From the NCBI RefSeq assembly GCF_030053135.1, contig NZ_CP125653.1:186001-250000 (forward strand): DNA of 64,000 bases, in the 5' to 3' direction. Both the position numbers and the translations under genes were made by a program. The notes under the pieces were generated by a model, which saw only the letters and a program-made list of their open reading frames with translations, was not told the origin of the DNA and did no database searches. This document shows positions 8,171 through 17,061 of the stretch, piece after piece. This DNA is from Rhizobium sp. BT04. GTDB lineage: Bacteria; Pseudomonadota; Alphaproteobacteria; Rhizobiales; Rhizobiaceae. Every line of letters begins with the position of its first letter. Position 1 is the first letter of the stretch.

Positions 8171-9394
8171 ATGAGCCGCCTCTTCCCCGCCGTCTTCCGC
8201 AATCCGGCGATCCGCGCCAGCATGATCGCCATTTTCACCTTCGGCATGGCCGGGGCGATGACCGCACCCTACCGCTCGATCATCGGCATCCGTGAGCTGG
8301 GGTTGAGCGATGGTCTCTATTCCTGTCTGGCCTTCGCCTCGGCGGCGGTGAACGTGGTCATCAGCATCCTGCTCGGCAATCTCGCCGATCGGCTGGGCGA
8401 ATACCGTTCGGCGATGATCGGCGCCTGCCTCTTCGGCATCGTCGGCTACGGCATGGTCTACGCCTTTCCCACAGCGGCGATCTTCATCATCAGCGGCTTG
8501 CTGCCGCTGCCGATCTTCGGGGCGCTGAACTCGCTGCTGTTTGCCAATGCACGCGCGGCGATGCACGGCATGAACCGCAGCGACATGGTGACGGCCAACT
8601 CCGGCGTGCGCGCCATGATCTCGCTCTCCTGGGTGCTGATCCCTGGCATAACCGGCCTGCTGCTATCAGGCGCATCGAGCATGCTGCCGGCCTATCTCTT
8701 TGCCGCCATCGCATGCCTCTTATGCCAGGGCATCATCCTCTTCGCCCTGCCGAAGCGGGTGGCAACGGAGATAACAGCGGTTCAGCATCTCACCTATTTC
8801 GGCGCGCTGCGGCAGGTTATTTCGCCACGGATTTCGGCGCATGTCGCCGGCGTGGCGCTGATTACCAGCACGCTGCATCTAAACGACGCGCTTCTGCCGT
8901 TGATCGCCACCGGCGCCGCCCATGGGGCGCTCAGCGACGTCGGCATTCTTGTCGGCATCGTCGCATTGCTGGAGATCGTCTTCATCATCGTCTGGTCGCG
9001 GATCGCGCGGGAGGCCGGCCAGATGACGGCGCTTGCCGCCGGCACCATCATCTATGCGGTGTTCCTCAGCCTTCTCGGCTTTGCCTCGCAGCCGTGGCAC
9101 CTCTATGCGCTCACCCTGCTCGCCGGCATCGGCGCGGCGGCGATCATCAGCATTCCGATCACCTATCTGCAGGATCTCATTGCCGATCGGCCGGGGCTCG
9201 GCAGCGCCCTGATCTCCGTCAATATCTTTGCCAGCGCCGGGATCGGCGCGCTGGTCTTTGCCGCCGGCACTTATGTGACAGGCTATTCCGGGACCGCCAT
9301 CATGAGCGCCGTCACCGGCCTGTCGGGGATTGCGATCCTCGGCCTGCTGCAGAGACGAAATGCCGTTGCGCCTGTTGACGCCGGGGTTCAATAA
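8171..9394 (+). CDS. MFS transporter, SetA-like sugar efflux type
   Basis: The 407-residue membrane protein has about 12 hydrophobic segments and the MFS loop motif 'GNLADRLGEYRS' between helices 2 and 3. Size and layout resemble the SET family of sugar exporters, here next to a ROK regulator that would respond to sugar. Its start at 8171 follows a 100-base gap after the SDR gene, so it could be in the same or a separate transcript. Substrate assignment is weak. Confidence 0.75.
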   Translation: MSRLFPAVFRNPAIRASMIAIFTFGMAGAMTAPYRSIIGIRELGLSDGLYSCLAFASAAVNVVISILLGNLADRLGEYRSAMIGACLFGIVGYGMVYAFPTAAIFIISGLLPLPIFGALNSLLFANARAAMHGMNRSDMVTANSGVRAMISLSWVLIPGITGLLLSGASSMLPAYLFAAIACLLCQGIILFALPKRVATEITAVQHLTYFGALRQVISPRISAHVAGVALITSTLHLNDALLPLIATGAAHGALSDVGILVGIVALLEIVFIIVWSRIAREAGQMTALAAGTIIYAVFLSLLGFASQPWHLYALTLLAGIGAAAIISIPITYLQDLIADRPGLGSALISVNIFASAGIGALVFAAGTYVTGYSGTAIMSAVTGLSGIAILGLLQRRNAVAPVDAGVQ

Positions 9395-9470
9395 AAGCCG
9401 GCGAAGAATGTGGCTTTCATCGTTATCCGTCTTGTGACAAGGGTGAGGCACCATTTCCTTTGAAGGCGAC

Positions 9471-10673
9471 ATGAAGGCGATCTCCGGCACGAATCTCGAG
9501 CAGGCCAAGTCTCACAACCGGCGCGTGGTGATCGAGGCCGTGCGGACGAACGGTCCGTTGTCGCGCGCGGCGATCGCCCGGATGACGGCGCTAACCGCCC
9601 AGACCGTGTCTAACATCGTCGAGGAACTGGAGAGGTCGCATCTTCTGGTGCCGGCCGAGGCGCAGAAGCTGGCCCGCGGCCAGCCGATCATCCCCTATTC
9701 GATCAATCCCGCCGGCGCCTATTCGATCGGGCTCGAACTTGGCCGCCAGCGCGCCAGCGGGGTTCTGACGGATCTCTCCGGCGCCGTCTGCGCGCGCATC
9801 GAGCGCCATGTCGAGCATCCCGATCCGCAAAGAGCGATGCCGGCGCTCCAGGCAATCGTCGAAGATCTTCAGCAGGCCTTCGCCTTCGACCGAAACCGGC
9901 TGCTCGGCGTCGGCATGGCCCTGCCCGGCCGCTATGCCGATGGCGGCATCACCTCGCTCAGCCCGCAGAACCTGCCCGGCTGGCAGGATTTTCCCGTCGG
10001 TCATGAGCTGGAACAGCGGGTCAAGGTGCCGGTGCTGGTCGAAAACGATGCGACGGCAGCCGCGATCGGCGAGCGCCTTCATGGCGTCGCCCGCGGCCTG
10101 GGCAGCTTCGTCTATCTCTTCCTGGCCGGCGGCGGCGGCATCGGCGCCGGAATGTTCCTCGACGGCCACCTCTACAAGGGCAGCCGCAACAATGCCGGCG
10201 AAATCGGCCATATCATCGTCGAGCCGCACGGCAAGCTCTGCAGCTGCGGCAAGCGCGGCTGCCTGGACCGCTATGTCTCGCCTGCTGTCGCCTATGAATT
10301 CATGGGCATTGCCAATGCCGAGGAGCTGTCATCAGACGATCTCGGCGCGCTGATCGCCAAGGGCGGCGAAGGCCTGGACGCCTGGCTCGACCAGGCCGTC
10401 CAGCCGCTGCGGCAGACCCTCGATTTCCTCGAACTGGCCTTCGATCCACAGACCATCGTGCTTGGCGGCAGCATATCGACATCGCTGATGCGCCGGCTCG
10501 CCGAACGGCTGGAGCCGCTGCACGTCCCGATCGATCCCAACCGGAAGCGCAGCGTGCCCCGCGTCATGATCGGCATGACCGGCAAGGATACGGCGATCCT
10601 CGGCGCTGCCGCCCTGCCGATCTTTTCCGAAACCAATCCGCGCTTCGACGTCCTGCAAAAGCCGCTCGGCTAA
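9471..10673 (+). CDS. ROK family transcriptional regulator
   Basis: The 400-residue protein has an N-terminal winged helix-turn-helix (about 10-65, with 'LSRAAIARMTALTAQTVSNI') and a ROK sugar-kinase-like domain with 'VENDATAAAIGE', 'GGGGIGAG' and the zinc motif 'GKLCSCGKRGCLDRY'. This is the NagC/XylR-type repressor layout, in which a free sugar releases the regulator from DNA. It lies 76 bases after the SetA-like exporter, the likeliest target. Confidence 0.88.
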   Translation: MKAISGTNLEQAKSHNRRVVIEAVRTNGPLSRAAIARMTALTAQTVSNIVEELERSHLLVPAEAQKLARGQPIIPYSINPAGAYSIGLELGRQRASGVLTDLSGAVCARIERHVEHPDPQRAMPALQAIVEDLQQAFAFDRNRLLGVGMALPGRYADGGITSLSPQNLPGWQDFPVGHELEQRVKVPVLVENDATAAAIGERLHGVARGLGSFVYLFLAGGGGIGAGMFLDGHLYKGSRNNAGEIGHIIVEPHGKLCSCGKRGCLDRYVSPAVAYEFMGIANAEELSSDDLGALIAKGGEGLDAWLDQAVQPLRQTLDFLELAFDPQTIVLGGSISTSLMRRLAERLEPLHVPIDPNRKRSVPRVMIGMTGKDTAILGAAALPIFSETNPRFDVLQKPLG

Positions 10674-10700
10674 ACCGAGGGCTCGTTGGCCCTTCAGACC

Positions 10701-11702
10701 TCACTTCATCGCGATGACGACCTTGCCCTTGACGCGGCCGGTTTCCACGTACTCCAGCGCCTCGTTGGTCTTCTCGAACGGGAAGGCCCGGTCGATGACG
10801 GGGCGGATGGCGCCCGCCTCGATCAGCGAGGTGATCTTGCCGAGTTGCGCGCCGTTTGCCGTCATGAAGAGGAAGGAATAACCGATCCCCCGGCGTTTCG
10901 CTTTCCGCCTGATGCCGAAGCTCAAGAAGCGTGTGACCTGCCGCAGCAGCCAGCCGAAGCCGTTTTCCCTGGCGAAATCGGGATCGGGCGGACCTGATAT
11001 CGAGATCAGCTTGCCGCCCGGCTTCAGGACGGCGAGCGATTTCTCCAGCGTATCCTTGCCGAGGCTGTTCAGCACGACGTCATAGCCCTTCAGCACTTTT
11101 TCGAAGTCGTCCTTCTTGTAATCGACCACCACGTCGGCGCCGAGGCTTTTCACCAGATCGATATTTGCCGTGCTCACGGTCGTCGCCACATGGGCGCCGA
11201 GATGTTTGGCAAGCTGGATCGCGACGGTGCCGACGCCGCCGGAGCCCGCATGGATCAACACCCTCTGCCCCTTCTGCAGCTTGGCGCGCTCGACCAGCGC
11301 CTGCCATGCGGTCAGCGCCACAAGCGGAATGGATGCGGCCTCTTCCATGCTGAGATTGGCGGGTTTCAACGCGATATCGGCAGCGTCGATAGCGATATAC
11401 TCGGCGAAGGTGCCGATCCGATCCTGGCCGGGACGCGCATAGACCGCGTCGCCGGGTTTGAATTGCCGGACATTGGCGCCCACCCGGACCACGACACCAG
11501 CGACATCATTGCCGAGCACCAAGGGGAGCCGGTAAGGCAGGATCAGCTTGAACTCTCCGTCCCGGATCTTGGCATCCAGCCGATTCACGCTGGCAGCATG
11601 GATCTCGACCATGACGTCATGCTCGCGCAGCTGCGGTTCAGGGCTCTGGCCGAGCCTGAGGGCGCCGCCTTTCTTGTAGCGATCGATCAGGAATGCTCTC
11701 AT
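10701..11702 (-). CDS. Zinc-independent MDR/quinone oxidoreductase-like NAD(P)H dehydrogenase
   Basis: The 333-residue protein has a GroES-like N-terminus with 'ASVNRLDAKIRDGE' and 'GNDVAGVV', the nucleotide motif 'AGSGGVGTVAIQLAK', and no zinc-ligand cysteines, as in the quinone oxidoreductase/reticulon-4-interacting branch of the MDR family. It probably reduces quinones or activated alkenes with NADPH. ATG at 11702 is used because the family N-terminus (MRAFLIDRY) starts there. Together with the upstream SDR it may be regulated by the HxlR protein. Confidence 0.82.
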   Translation of the reverse strand: MRAFLIDRYKKGGALRLGQSPEPQLREHDVMVEIHAASVNRLDAKIRDGEFKLILPYRLPLVLGNDVAGVVVRVGANVRQFKPGDAVYARPGQDRIGTFAEYIAIDAADIALKPANLSMEEAASIPLVALTAWQALVERAKLQKGQRVLIHAGSGGVGTVAIQLAKHLGAHVATTVSTANIDLVKSLGADVVVDYKKDDFEKVLKGYDVVLNSLGKDTLEKSLAVLKPGGKLISISGPPDPDFARENGFGWLLRQVTRFLSFGIRRKAKRRGIGYSFLFMTANGAQLGKITSLIEAGAIRPVIDRAFPFEKTNEALEYVETGRVKGKVVIAMK

Positions 11703-11751
11703 GAGGGCGAACTTTCGTTTTGTGATGAGCCGACCATGCGGCAAGCCCGGC

Positions 11752-12567
11752 TCAACCGGGAAGCTTGTTGAATTTCCGCAGGCTCTTGTCGACGAAGGAC
11801 TCGGGCAGGAAGCGGCGGATGAAACGCACCTGGCCTGCCGCCTTCCCGGCCGTGTAGCGTCTCTTGGGCGATGGCGCATTGGCGGCCTTGACGACGGTTG
11901 CGGCGACCACTTCGGGCGCATCGCCTTTGGAGACGATCTCGCGCATCAGCTTCTCCGCGTCGGCGCGCACTGCATCATAGACGGCAAGCGGCTTGTCCGG
12001 CCGTGTGATGTTTTCCTCGAAGGAGGTGCGGGTGACGCCCGGTTCGACGAGCACGACGCGGATGCCCTGTGTGCGCACTTCATGATCGAGGGATTCCGAA
12101 TAACCTTCGATCGCGTGTTTGGTCGCTGCGTAGAGCGCGTTGAAGGGCGCCGGGATCAGCCCGAGGATCGAGCTCAGGTTGATGATCCGGCCGCTGCGCT
12201 GCCGCCGCATCACCGGCAGCACTGCATTGGTCATGCGCATCGTGCCGAAGACGTTGACGTCGAACACGGCTTTGGCCTGCGCCGTCGTCGATTCCTCGGC
12301 ACCGCCGAGCAGGCCGATGCCGGCATTGTTGACGAGAAGATCGATCCGTCCCGTACGTTTCAGAACCTCGTCGACGACGCCTTGCACGGATTGATCGTCA
12401 ATGACGTCGCAGACCAGCATGGTGATGCCGTCGGCGGTGTCGGCCATCGGCTTTCGGCTGGTGCCGAAAACCCGGTAACCGTCGCGCCGCAGCGCCTTCG
12501 CCGTCACCAGCCCGATGCCGGAGGAAGCCCCGGTGACCAGGGCAATGCCGCGTTCTCTCTTGCTCAT
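11752..12567 (-). CDS. SDR family oxidoreductase (oxidoreductase with KR-like signature)
   Basis: The 271-residue classical SDR has 'GASSGIGLVT', 'NNAGIGLLGG' and the catalytic 'YAATKHA', with Ser in 'NLSSILG'. ATG at 12567 (MSKRERG) is used because the cofactor motif starts about ten residues in; longer readings add unrelated sequence and run into the promoter region. It is divergent from the HxlR regulator and 49 bases upstream of the MDR gene, so the two reductases probably form an operon answering an electrophile or quinone. Confidence 0.85.
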   Translation of the reverse strand: MSKRERGIALVTGASSGIGLVTAKALRRDGYRVFGTSRKPMADTADGITMLVCDVIDDQSVQGVVDEVLKRTGRIDLLVNNAGIGLLGGAEESTTAQAKAVFDVNVFGTMRMTNAVLPVMRRQRSGRIINLSSILGLIPAPFNALYAATKHAIEGYSESLDHEVRTQGIRVVLVEPGVTRTSFEENITRPDKPLAVYDAVRADAEKLMREIVSKGDAPEVVAATVVKAANAPSPKRRYTAGKAAGQVRFIRRFLPESFVDKSLRKFNKLPG

Positions 12568-12616
12568 TGACGTCTGCCTTCGTTTTTGTCGTGGAACATC
12601 GATGCGCATTCTGTTA

Positions 12617-12631
12617 CTATCAAATCGATAG
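12617..12631. promoter_or_regulatory. Candidate HxlR operator (CTATC-N5-GATAG)
   Basis: The 90-base gap between the divergent SDR and hxlR-type genes contains the perfect inverted repeat CTATC AAATC GATAG. HxlR regulators bind palindromes in such divergent gaps and usually control the neighbouring reductase plus themselves. No footprint data are visible. Confidence 0.45.
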
Positions 12632-12657
12632 CAAGTCACTACTAAAAAGATATCGAC

Positions 12658-13116
12658 ATGAAGAATCTTTCGGAACAGCCCTGCCTGATCGCCCGCAGCC
12701 TGGCGCTCGTCGGCGATGCGTGGAGCATGCTGATCATGCGCGACGCCCATTCGGGGCTGACCCGCTTCGATGAGTTTCGCAAGAGCCTGGGCATCGTCCC
12801 GACAATGCTGACGGGGCGGCTGTCATCGCTGACCGAGGAAGGATTGCTGGAAAAGCGTCGCTATTCCGAGCGTCCGCCGCGCGACGAATATGTGCTGACG
12901 GAAGCCGGCCGCGACTTTCTGCCGGTGCTGTTTGCAATCGGCGCCTGGGGCCGCAAGCACCGCAGCGGCGGTGCAGTCACCCGCTTCTTCGACGCGGAGA
13001 CCGGAACGGAGATCGACCCCGTCACCATCGACCGCGCGACCGGCGCGGAGATTGGAACGCGCCCCATTCGCATCGCCGCACCCGGATGCGCCCCGCCACA
13101 GGATCAGCAGGACTGA
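12658..13116 (+). CDS. HxlR family (MarR-like) transcriptional regulator
   Basis: The 152-residue winged-helix protein has 'CLIARSLALVGDAWSMLIMRDA' at the N-terminus, followed by 'GIVPTMLTGRLSSLTEEGLLEKR' and 'YVLTEAGRDF', the standard HxlR pattern. Cys9 is in the place of the redox- or electrophile-sensing cysteine of HypR/YodB. It diverges from an SDR-MDR reductase pair, the arrangement of quinone/aldehyde-responsive HxlR systems. Confidence 0.88.
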   Translation: MKNLSEQPCLIARSLALVGDAWSMLIMRDAHSGLTRFDEFRKSLGIVPTMLTGRLSSLTEEGLLEKRRYSERPPRDEYVLTEAGRDFLPVLFAIGAWGRKHRSGGAVTRFFDAETGTEIDPVTIDRATGAEIGTRPIRIAAPGCAPPQDQQD

Positions 13117-13135
13117 CACCGGTTGCAGGCCCGGC

Positions 13136-13166
13136 ATGGCTCTCAAGCTCTCGGATTGAGAGCCAT
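13136..13166. terminator. Inverted repeat downstream of the hxlR gene
   Basis: Eleven-base perfect arms ATGGCTCTCAA / TTGAGAGCCAT enclose a nine-base loop, 20 bases after the hxlR stop and about 65 bases before the end of the convergent GH20 gene. There is no T-run on either strand, so it may act as a rho-assisted 3' end or only as an RNA-stabilising hairpin. Confidence 0.4.
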
Positions 13167-13230
13167 CCGAGGTCTCCATGACAATCGCCGCCTCCGGCGA
13201 TGGCAAATAGTCCTCAATCAAACCAAAACC

Positions 13231-15252
13231 TTACGACTGCTGCAGCCCGTAAAGTAGCGGCATCAGCCCTGCGAGCGCTTTGAAGCGCTCCCAGGACTTC
13301 GACGACGGCTTCGTCCAGCCGGTTTCGGCAAGTCCGGAAATGCGGGGGAAAACGAGACGGTCGAAAACGGCGCGATCCGTCATCGGTTCTGACCAGATGC
13401 AGGCCTGGATACCGAGGAGTTTCTGTTTCTGCGCCGCTGTCCAGCCGCCGACCGGATCGAAATTATAGAGCTTTTCCGCGTCGGAGGTTCCCGCCCAGCT
13501 GGCGCCGGGCTCGTCCCAATCGGGCCTGAGCGCCATGTCGAGATAATAGACCTGTCCGGGGCAGACGACCATGTCGTAACCGCGTTCGGCAAGTTCGGCC
13601 GAGACCTCGACATTGCGCCAGCTGCAGAGATAGCTCTTCGCCTTGTCGATGACATCGCCATGGGCCGCCTCTTCCCAGCCGCCGGTGATGCAGCCCTTGC
13701 TCGCCAGGAAGCGCTGGACGCGGCTCAGGAACTCCGCCTGCAGGATGGCGGCACCCGAACCGTGGATATCGTCGGCGCCATGCGTATTGGTGACGACGTT
13801 CAGCCGCTTGGCATGCGCGTCGGCAACCGCGCCGCCGGCGACCGTGCGCAAGCGGTCGAGCGCTGCCGGCGAGCCGGACCACGCCCCGAGCGGCACCTCG
13901 TCGGCCCCGAGATGGATGATCTTGAACGGGAAGAGTTCGATGAGTTCCAAAAGGATCGTCTCGACGATCTCGTAGGTCTTCTCAAGGGCGGGATTGATGC
14001 AATTGTCGGGAAAACCCTGAACCGAATAATAGCTGCCGACCTCGGCCGGATCGCGCAGCTCCGGTATGGCCTGCTGCATGGCATAGCAATGGCCGGGCAT
14101 ATCGATCTCCGGCACGATTTCGACGCCGAAGCTCCTGGCCTCGGCGACGATCTCGCGGATGACGGCCTTGGTGTAATAACCGCCGGTGCGGGCCGGGCTT
14201 GACCCCAGCAGCGGCGGAACGGCAAGACCGTGGCCGCGCCAGGCGCCGATTTCGGTCAGGGCGGGATAGGCGTCGATCTCGACGCGCCAGGCCTCGTCGT
14301 CGGAAAGGTGCCAGTGGAAGCGGTTGAGCTTGTTCCAGGCCAGCACTGCGATCAGCTTTTTGACCTCGGCCGCGCCGTAGAACTGGCGGGCGACATCGAG
14401 ATGCAGGCCGCGCCAGCCCATCGCCGGCTCGTCGACGATCTCGCCGGATGCCGGAAATTGGAAGACTCCGGGATGCAGCCTTGCGCCGCGCCAGATCTGG
14501 CCGAGTGTGACGAGGCCATAGAGAAAGCCGGTCCGGCTGCTTGCCTCGACCGTCAGCGTCTCCTCGTCAAAGCTCAGCCGATAGGCTTCGGGGCCGAAGC
14601 CGGCGACATCCTTCAGGGCGACGGCTACTGCGCCTTCCGCTTCCGTGCGCACAATGCCTTCGACGGCAAAGAGATGATTCACCAGCGCCGCGAAGCTTTG
14701 CGCAGCCGCTTCCCCTTCGGCACTCTGCGCCCGCGGCGCAAAACCGGCCGGCAATGGGCGGCGGGAAGTGACCGCGACATGGTTCGGCCAGGGAATGATC
14801 GACACCTGAACGGGCGCATTGACGGGAACCGGATAGATTTCGGCGCCACGCTTCAGCGGCGCATTGCTGACCGAAGACCGCGTCGGTTCGATGCTGAGCA
14901 CGATGGTGCTGCCGTCGGAAAGCGCGAGATAGGCGCTCGTCGCTCCGTCCGTCCAGTGGCGGAACTGCCAGCTCAGCGCATAGACCGAGATCGTCCAGGT
15001 CTCGCCGGCGCCGAGAACGAAATCGGCCGGCGGCTGGAATTCGGTGAAATTCGAGAGCCGCTGCGAGACCGTCGCACCTTCGACGCGCCCGGCCGGATCG
15101 ACGCGGCCCGGGCCGCTGACGCAGAGGGAGAAATTCGAAAGTGGCGCGGTGCCGAGGTTCTTGAGGCGCAGGACATAGGAGAACTCCTTGCCGTCGGCTG
15201 GCGGATTCCAAAGGGTTTCAAGCCGCAGGGCTTTCGGTCGCGGTGTGGACAT
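13231..15252 (-). CDS. Beta-N-acetylhexosaminidase (GH20)
   Basis: The 673-residue protein has an N-terminal beta-sandwich, a GH20b-type domain (about 165-275) and the GH20 barrel, with 'GWRGLHLDVARQFY', 'NRFHWHLSDDEAWRVEI', 'PEIDMPGHCYA' and the catalytic Asp-Glu pair in 'HLGADEVP'. There is no obvious signal peptide, so it would cleave terminal GlcNAc from oligosaccharides after uptake. ATG at 15252 follows AAGGA. It is last in an operon with a peptide-type ABC importer, which supports a chito-oligosaccharide route. Confidence 0.92.
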   Translation of the reverse strand: MSTPRPKALRLETLWNPPADGKEFSYVLRLKNLGTAPLSNFSLCVSGPGRVDPAGRVEGATVSQRLSNFTEFQPPADFVLGAGETWTISVYALSWQFRHWTDGATSAYLALSDGSTIVLSIEPTRSSVSNAPLKRGAEIYPVPVNAPVQVSIIPWPNHVAVTSRRPLPAGFAPRAQSAEGEAAAQSFAALVNHLFAVEGIVRTEAEGAVAVALKDVAGFGPEAYRLSFDEETLTVEASSRTGFLYGLVTLGQIWRGARLHPGVFQFPASGEIVDEPAMGWRGLHLDVARQFYGAAEVKKLIAVLAWNKLNRFHWHLSDDEAWRVEIDAYPALTEIGAWRGHGLAVPPLLGSSPARTGGYYTKAVIREIVAEARSFGVEIVPEIDMPGHCYAMQQAIPELRDPAEVGSYYSVQGFPDNCINPALEKTYEIVETILLELIELFPFKIIHLGADEVPLGAWSGSPAALDRLRTVAGGAVADAHAKRLNVVTNTHGADDIHGSGAAILQAEFLSRVQRFLASKGCITGGWEEAAHGDVIDKAKSYLCSWRNVEVSAELAERGYDMVVCPGQVYYLDMALRPDWDEPGASWAGTSDAEKLYNFDPVGGWTAAQKQKLLGIQACIWSEPMTDRAVFDRLVFPRISGLAETGWTKPSSKSWERFKALAGLMPLLYGLQQS

Positions 15253-15304
15253 GGTCACTGTTTCCTTTTGAGAATTGGCCTCTTGAGAATCGGGCTTTTG
15301 AAAA

Positions 15305-16249
15305 TCAGCTCTTGAGCATTCCGGCATTGGAAACGCCGAGCGCGCGTATGAAGTGGTTGGGGCCGACCTGCTCGATGACAGTCGATTCAGGACGGCTGAG
15401 CGAGCGTACCTTTTCCGCCTGTTCGAGGAAACGCGCGCTTCCGCCCGTCACGAACGGCCGGCTGCCATCCGGAACGGCTGACAGCAGCAATCTTGTATAG
15501 GGATGGCGCGGATCGGACAGAACCGTATCGGTGTCGCCCCATTCGACCATCTGGCCGGCGAACATGACGACGATCTCCTCGGCCACATGTGCGGCCGTTG
15601 CGATGTCGTGGGTGATATAGAGCATGGCCAGGTCATTTCCCCGTTTCACTGTCGCGAGCAGATCGAGAATGTCCTTGCGGATAGAGACATCGAGCATCGA
15701 GGTCGGTTCGTCGGCGACCAGCACGCTGGGTGCAACGGCTAGGGCGCGCGCGATGTTGACGCGCTGCCGCTGGCCGCCGGAGAGCTCATGCGGAAATTTC
15801 TGCCTGGTCGAATCGGGTTCCAGCCCGACGCTTGCCAGCAGCCGGGCAATCTCTTCGGCAAGATCTGTCCTCGCGCCGCTCTGCCGATGCAATTGCAGCG
15901 GCCGCGCAAGATGATGGCTGACGGTGAAGGCCGGGTTGAGCGAGGAGAATGGATCCTGGAAGACCATCTGCACCTCCCTGCGGTAGCGATGCTCATCCCC
16001 GGCCCCGCCGCGGGCGGTCAGTTCCTGCCCGCGGAAAAACAGCCTGCCGCCCGTCGGCCTGTCCAGGCGGGCGATGATGCGGGCACAGGTCGTCTTACCG
16101 CAGCCGGATTCGCCGACGAGCGCCAATGCCCTGCCGGGAAAGAGCGAGAAGGACACGCCTTTCAGCGCGCGGACCGGACCGAAATCGCGTTGGATGTCCT
16201 CGAGCCGGATCACGGCGTCAGCGATAATAGGATTTGCCTCCGCTTTCAT
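15305..16249 (-). CDS. Oligopeptide/chito-oligosaccharide-type ABC transporter ATP-binding protein (DppF-like)
   Basis: The 314-residue protein has Walker A GESGCGKT, Q-loop 'QMVFQDPFSSLNP', signature LSGGQRQR, Walker B 'VLVADEPTSMLDVS' and the oligo_HPY-type C-terminal extension ('DPRHPYTRLLLSAVP'). Its start overlaps the end of the other ATPase gene by four bases, indicating translational coupling. It would pair with that ATPase to power the permeases encoded upstream. Confidence 0.9.
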   Translation of the reverse strand: MKAEANPIIADAVIRLEDIQRDFGPVRALKGVSFSLFPGRALALVGESGCGKTTCARIIARLDRPTGGRLFFRGQELTARGGAGDEHRYRREVQMVFQDPFSSLNPAFTVSHHLARPLQLHRQSGARTDLAEEIARLLASVGLEPDSTRQKFPHELSGGQRQRVNIARALAVAPSVLVADEPTSMLDVSIRKDILDLLATVKRGNDLAMLYITHDIATAAHVAEEIVVMFAGQMVEWGDTDTVLSDPRHPYTRLLLSAVPDGSRPFVTGGSARFLEQAEKVRSLSRPESTVIEQVGPNHFIRALGVSNAGMLKS

Positions 16250-17061
16250 GCCACGACTCCCGATAGATGCGAATGATTGGGAAGCTGTGGAATCGCATTC
16301 CAGAGCTTCCGCGTATATTCGTGGCGCGGCGCATGGGCGACCTGGCTGATATCGCCCACTTCGACGAGCTCGCCCTTCAGCATGACGCCGATGCGCCGGC
16401 AGAGCTGCGCCATCAGATGCAGATCATGGGTGATGAAGAGCACCGAGAAGCCGTAGCTCCGCTGCAGGTCGACGACCTGCTCGAGGATTTCCCGCTGCAC
16501 GACGACGTCGAGCGCCGTCGTCGGCTCGTCCATGATAATGAGCTCGGGTCTGAGCGCCAGGCAGATCGCGATGACGATGCGCTGACGCATGCCGCCGGAG
16601 AACTGGTGCGGGTAATCGCCGATGCGATGGGTGGGAATGCCGACGAGGCGGAACATCTCCTCGGCCCGAGCCCTTGATTCCTCCCGCGAGCAACGGGTGT
16701 GCCGGTAGAGAACGTCATGGAACTGCGCCTCGACCCGCATCAGCGGATTGAGCGAATTCATCGCACTCTGGAAGACCATGCCGATGCGCTTCCAGCGGAT
16801 CCTCTGCAACTCGCGTTCCGGCAGCCTCAGAAGATCCTGTCCATCGAGCCTTATGCTGCCGCCGCTGATCCAGGCAGGCGCCTTGGAAAGACGGGTGATG
16901 GCATAAGCGATCGTGCTCTTGCCGCAACCGGATTCACCGGCGAGCCCGAAGATCTCGCCGCGGCCGATATTGAAGGAGACCTCCTTCACGGCGCGGAATT
17001 CTCCCTTGTCGACGAGATAGTCGACATTGAGCTTTTCGATTTCCAGAAGATTGTCGCTCAT
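16246..17061 (-). CDS. Oligopeptide/chito-oligosaccharide-type ABC transporter ATP-binding protein (DppD-like)
   Basis: The 271-residue protein has Walker A GESGCGKS, 'MVFQSAMNSLNPLMRV', signature FSGGMRQR and Walker B 'LIIMDEPTTALDV'. ATG at 17061 (MSDNLLEIEKL) is the proper start, since the longer open frame upstream is an out-of-frame reading of the permease gene. It overlaps the permease end and the next ATPase start by four bases each. Confidence 0.9.
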   Translation of the reverse strand: MSDNLLEIEKLNVDYLVDKGEFRAVKEVSFNIGRGEIFGLAGESGCGKSTIAYAITRLSKAPAWISGGSIRLDGQDLLRLPERELQRIRWKRIGMVFQSAMNSLNPLMRVEAQFHDVLYRHTRCSREESRARAEEMFRLVGIPTHRIGDYPHQFSGGMRQRIVIAICLALRPELIIMDEPTTALDVVVQREILEQVVDLQRSYGFSVLFITHDLHLMAQLCRRIGVMLKGELVEVGDISQVAHAPRHEYTRKLWNAIPQLPNHSHLSGVVA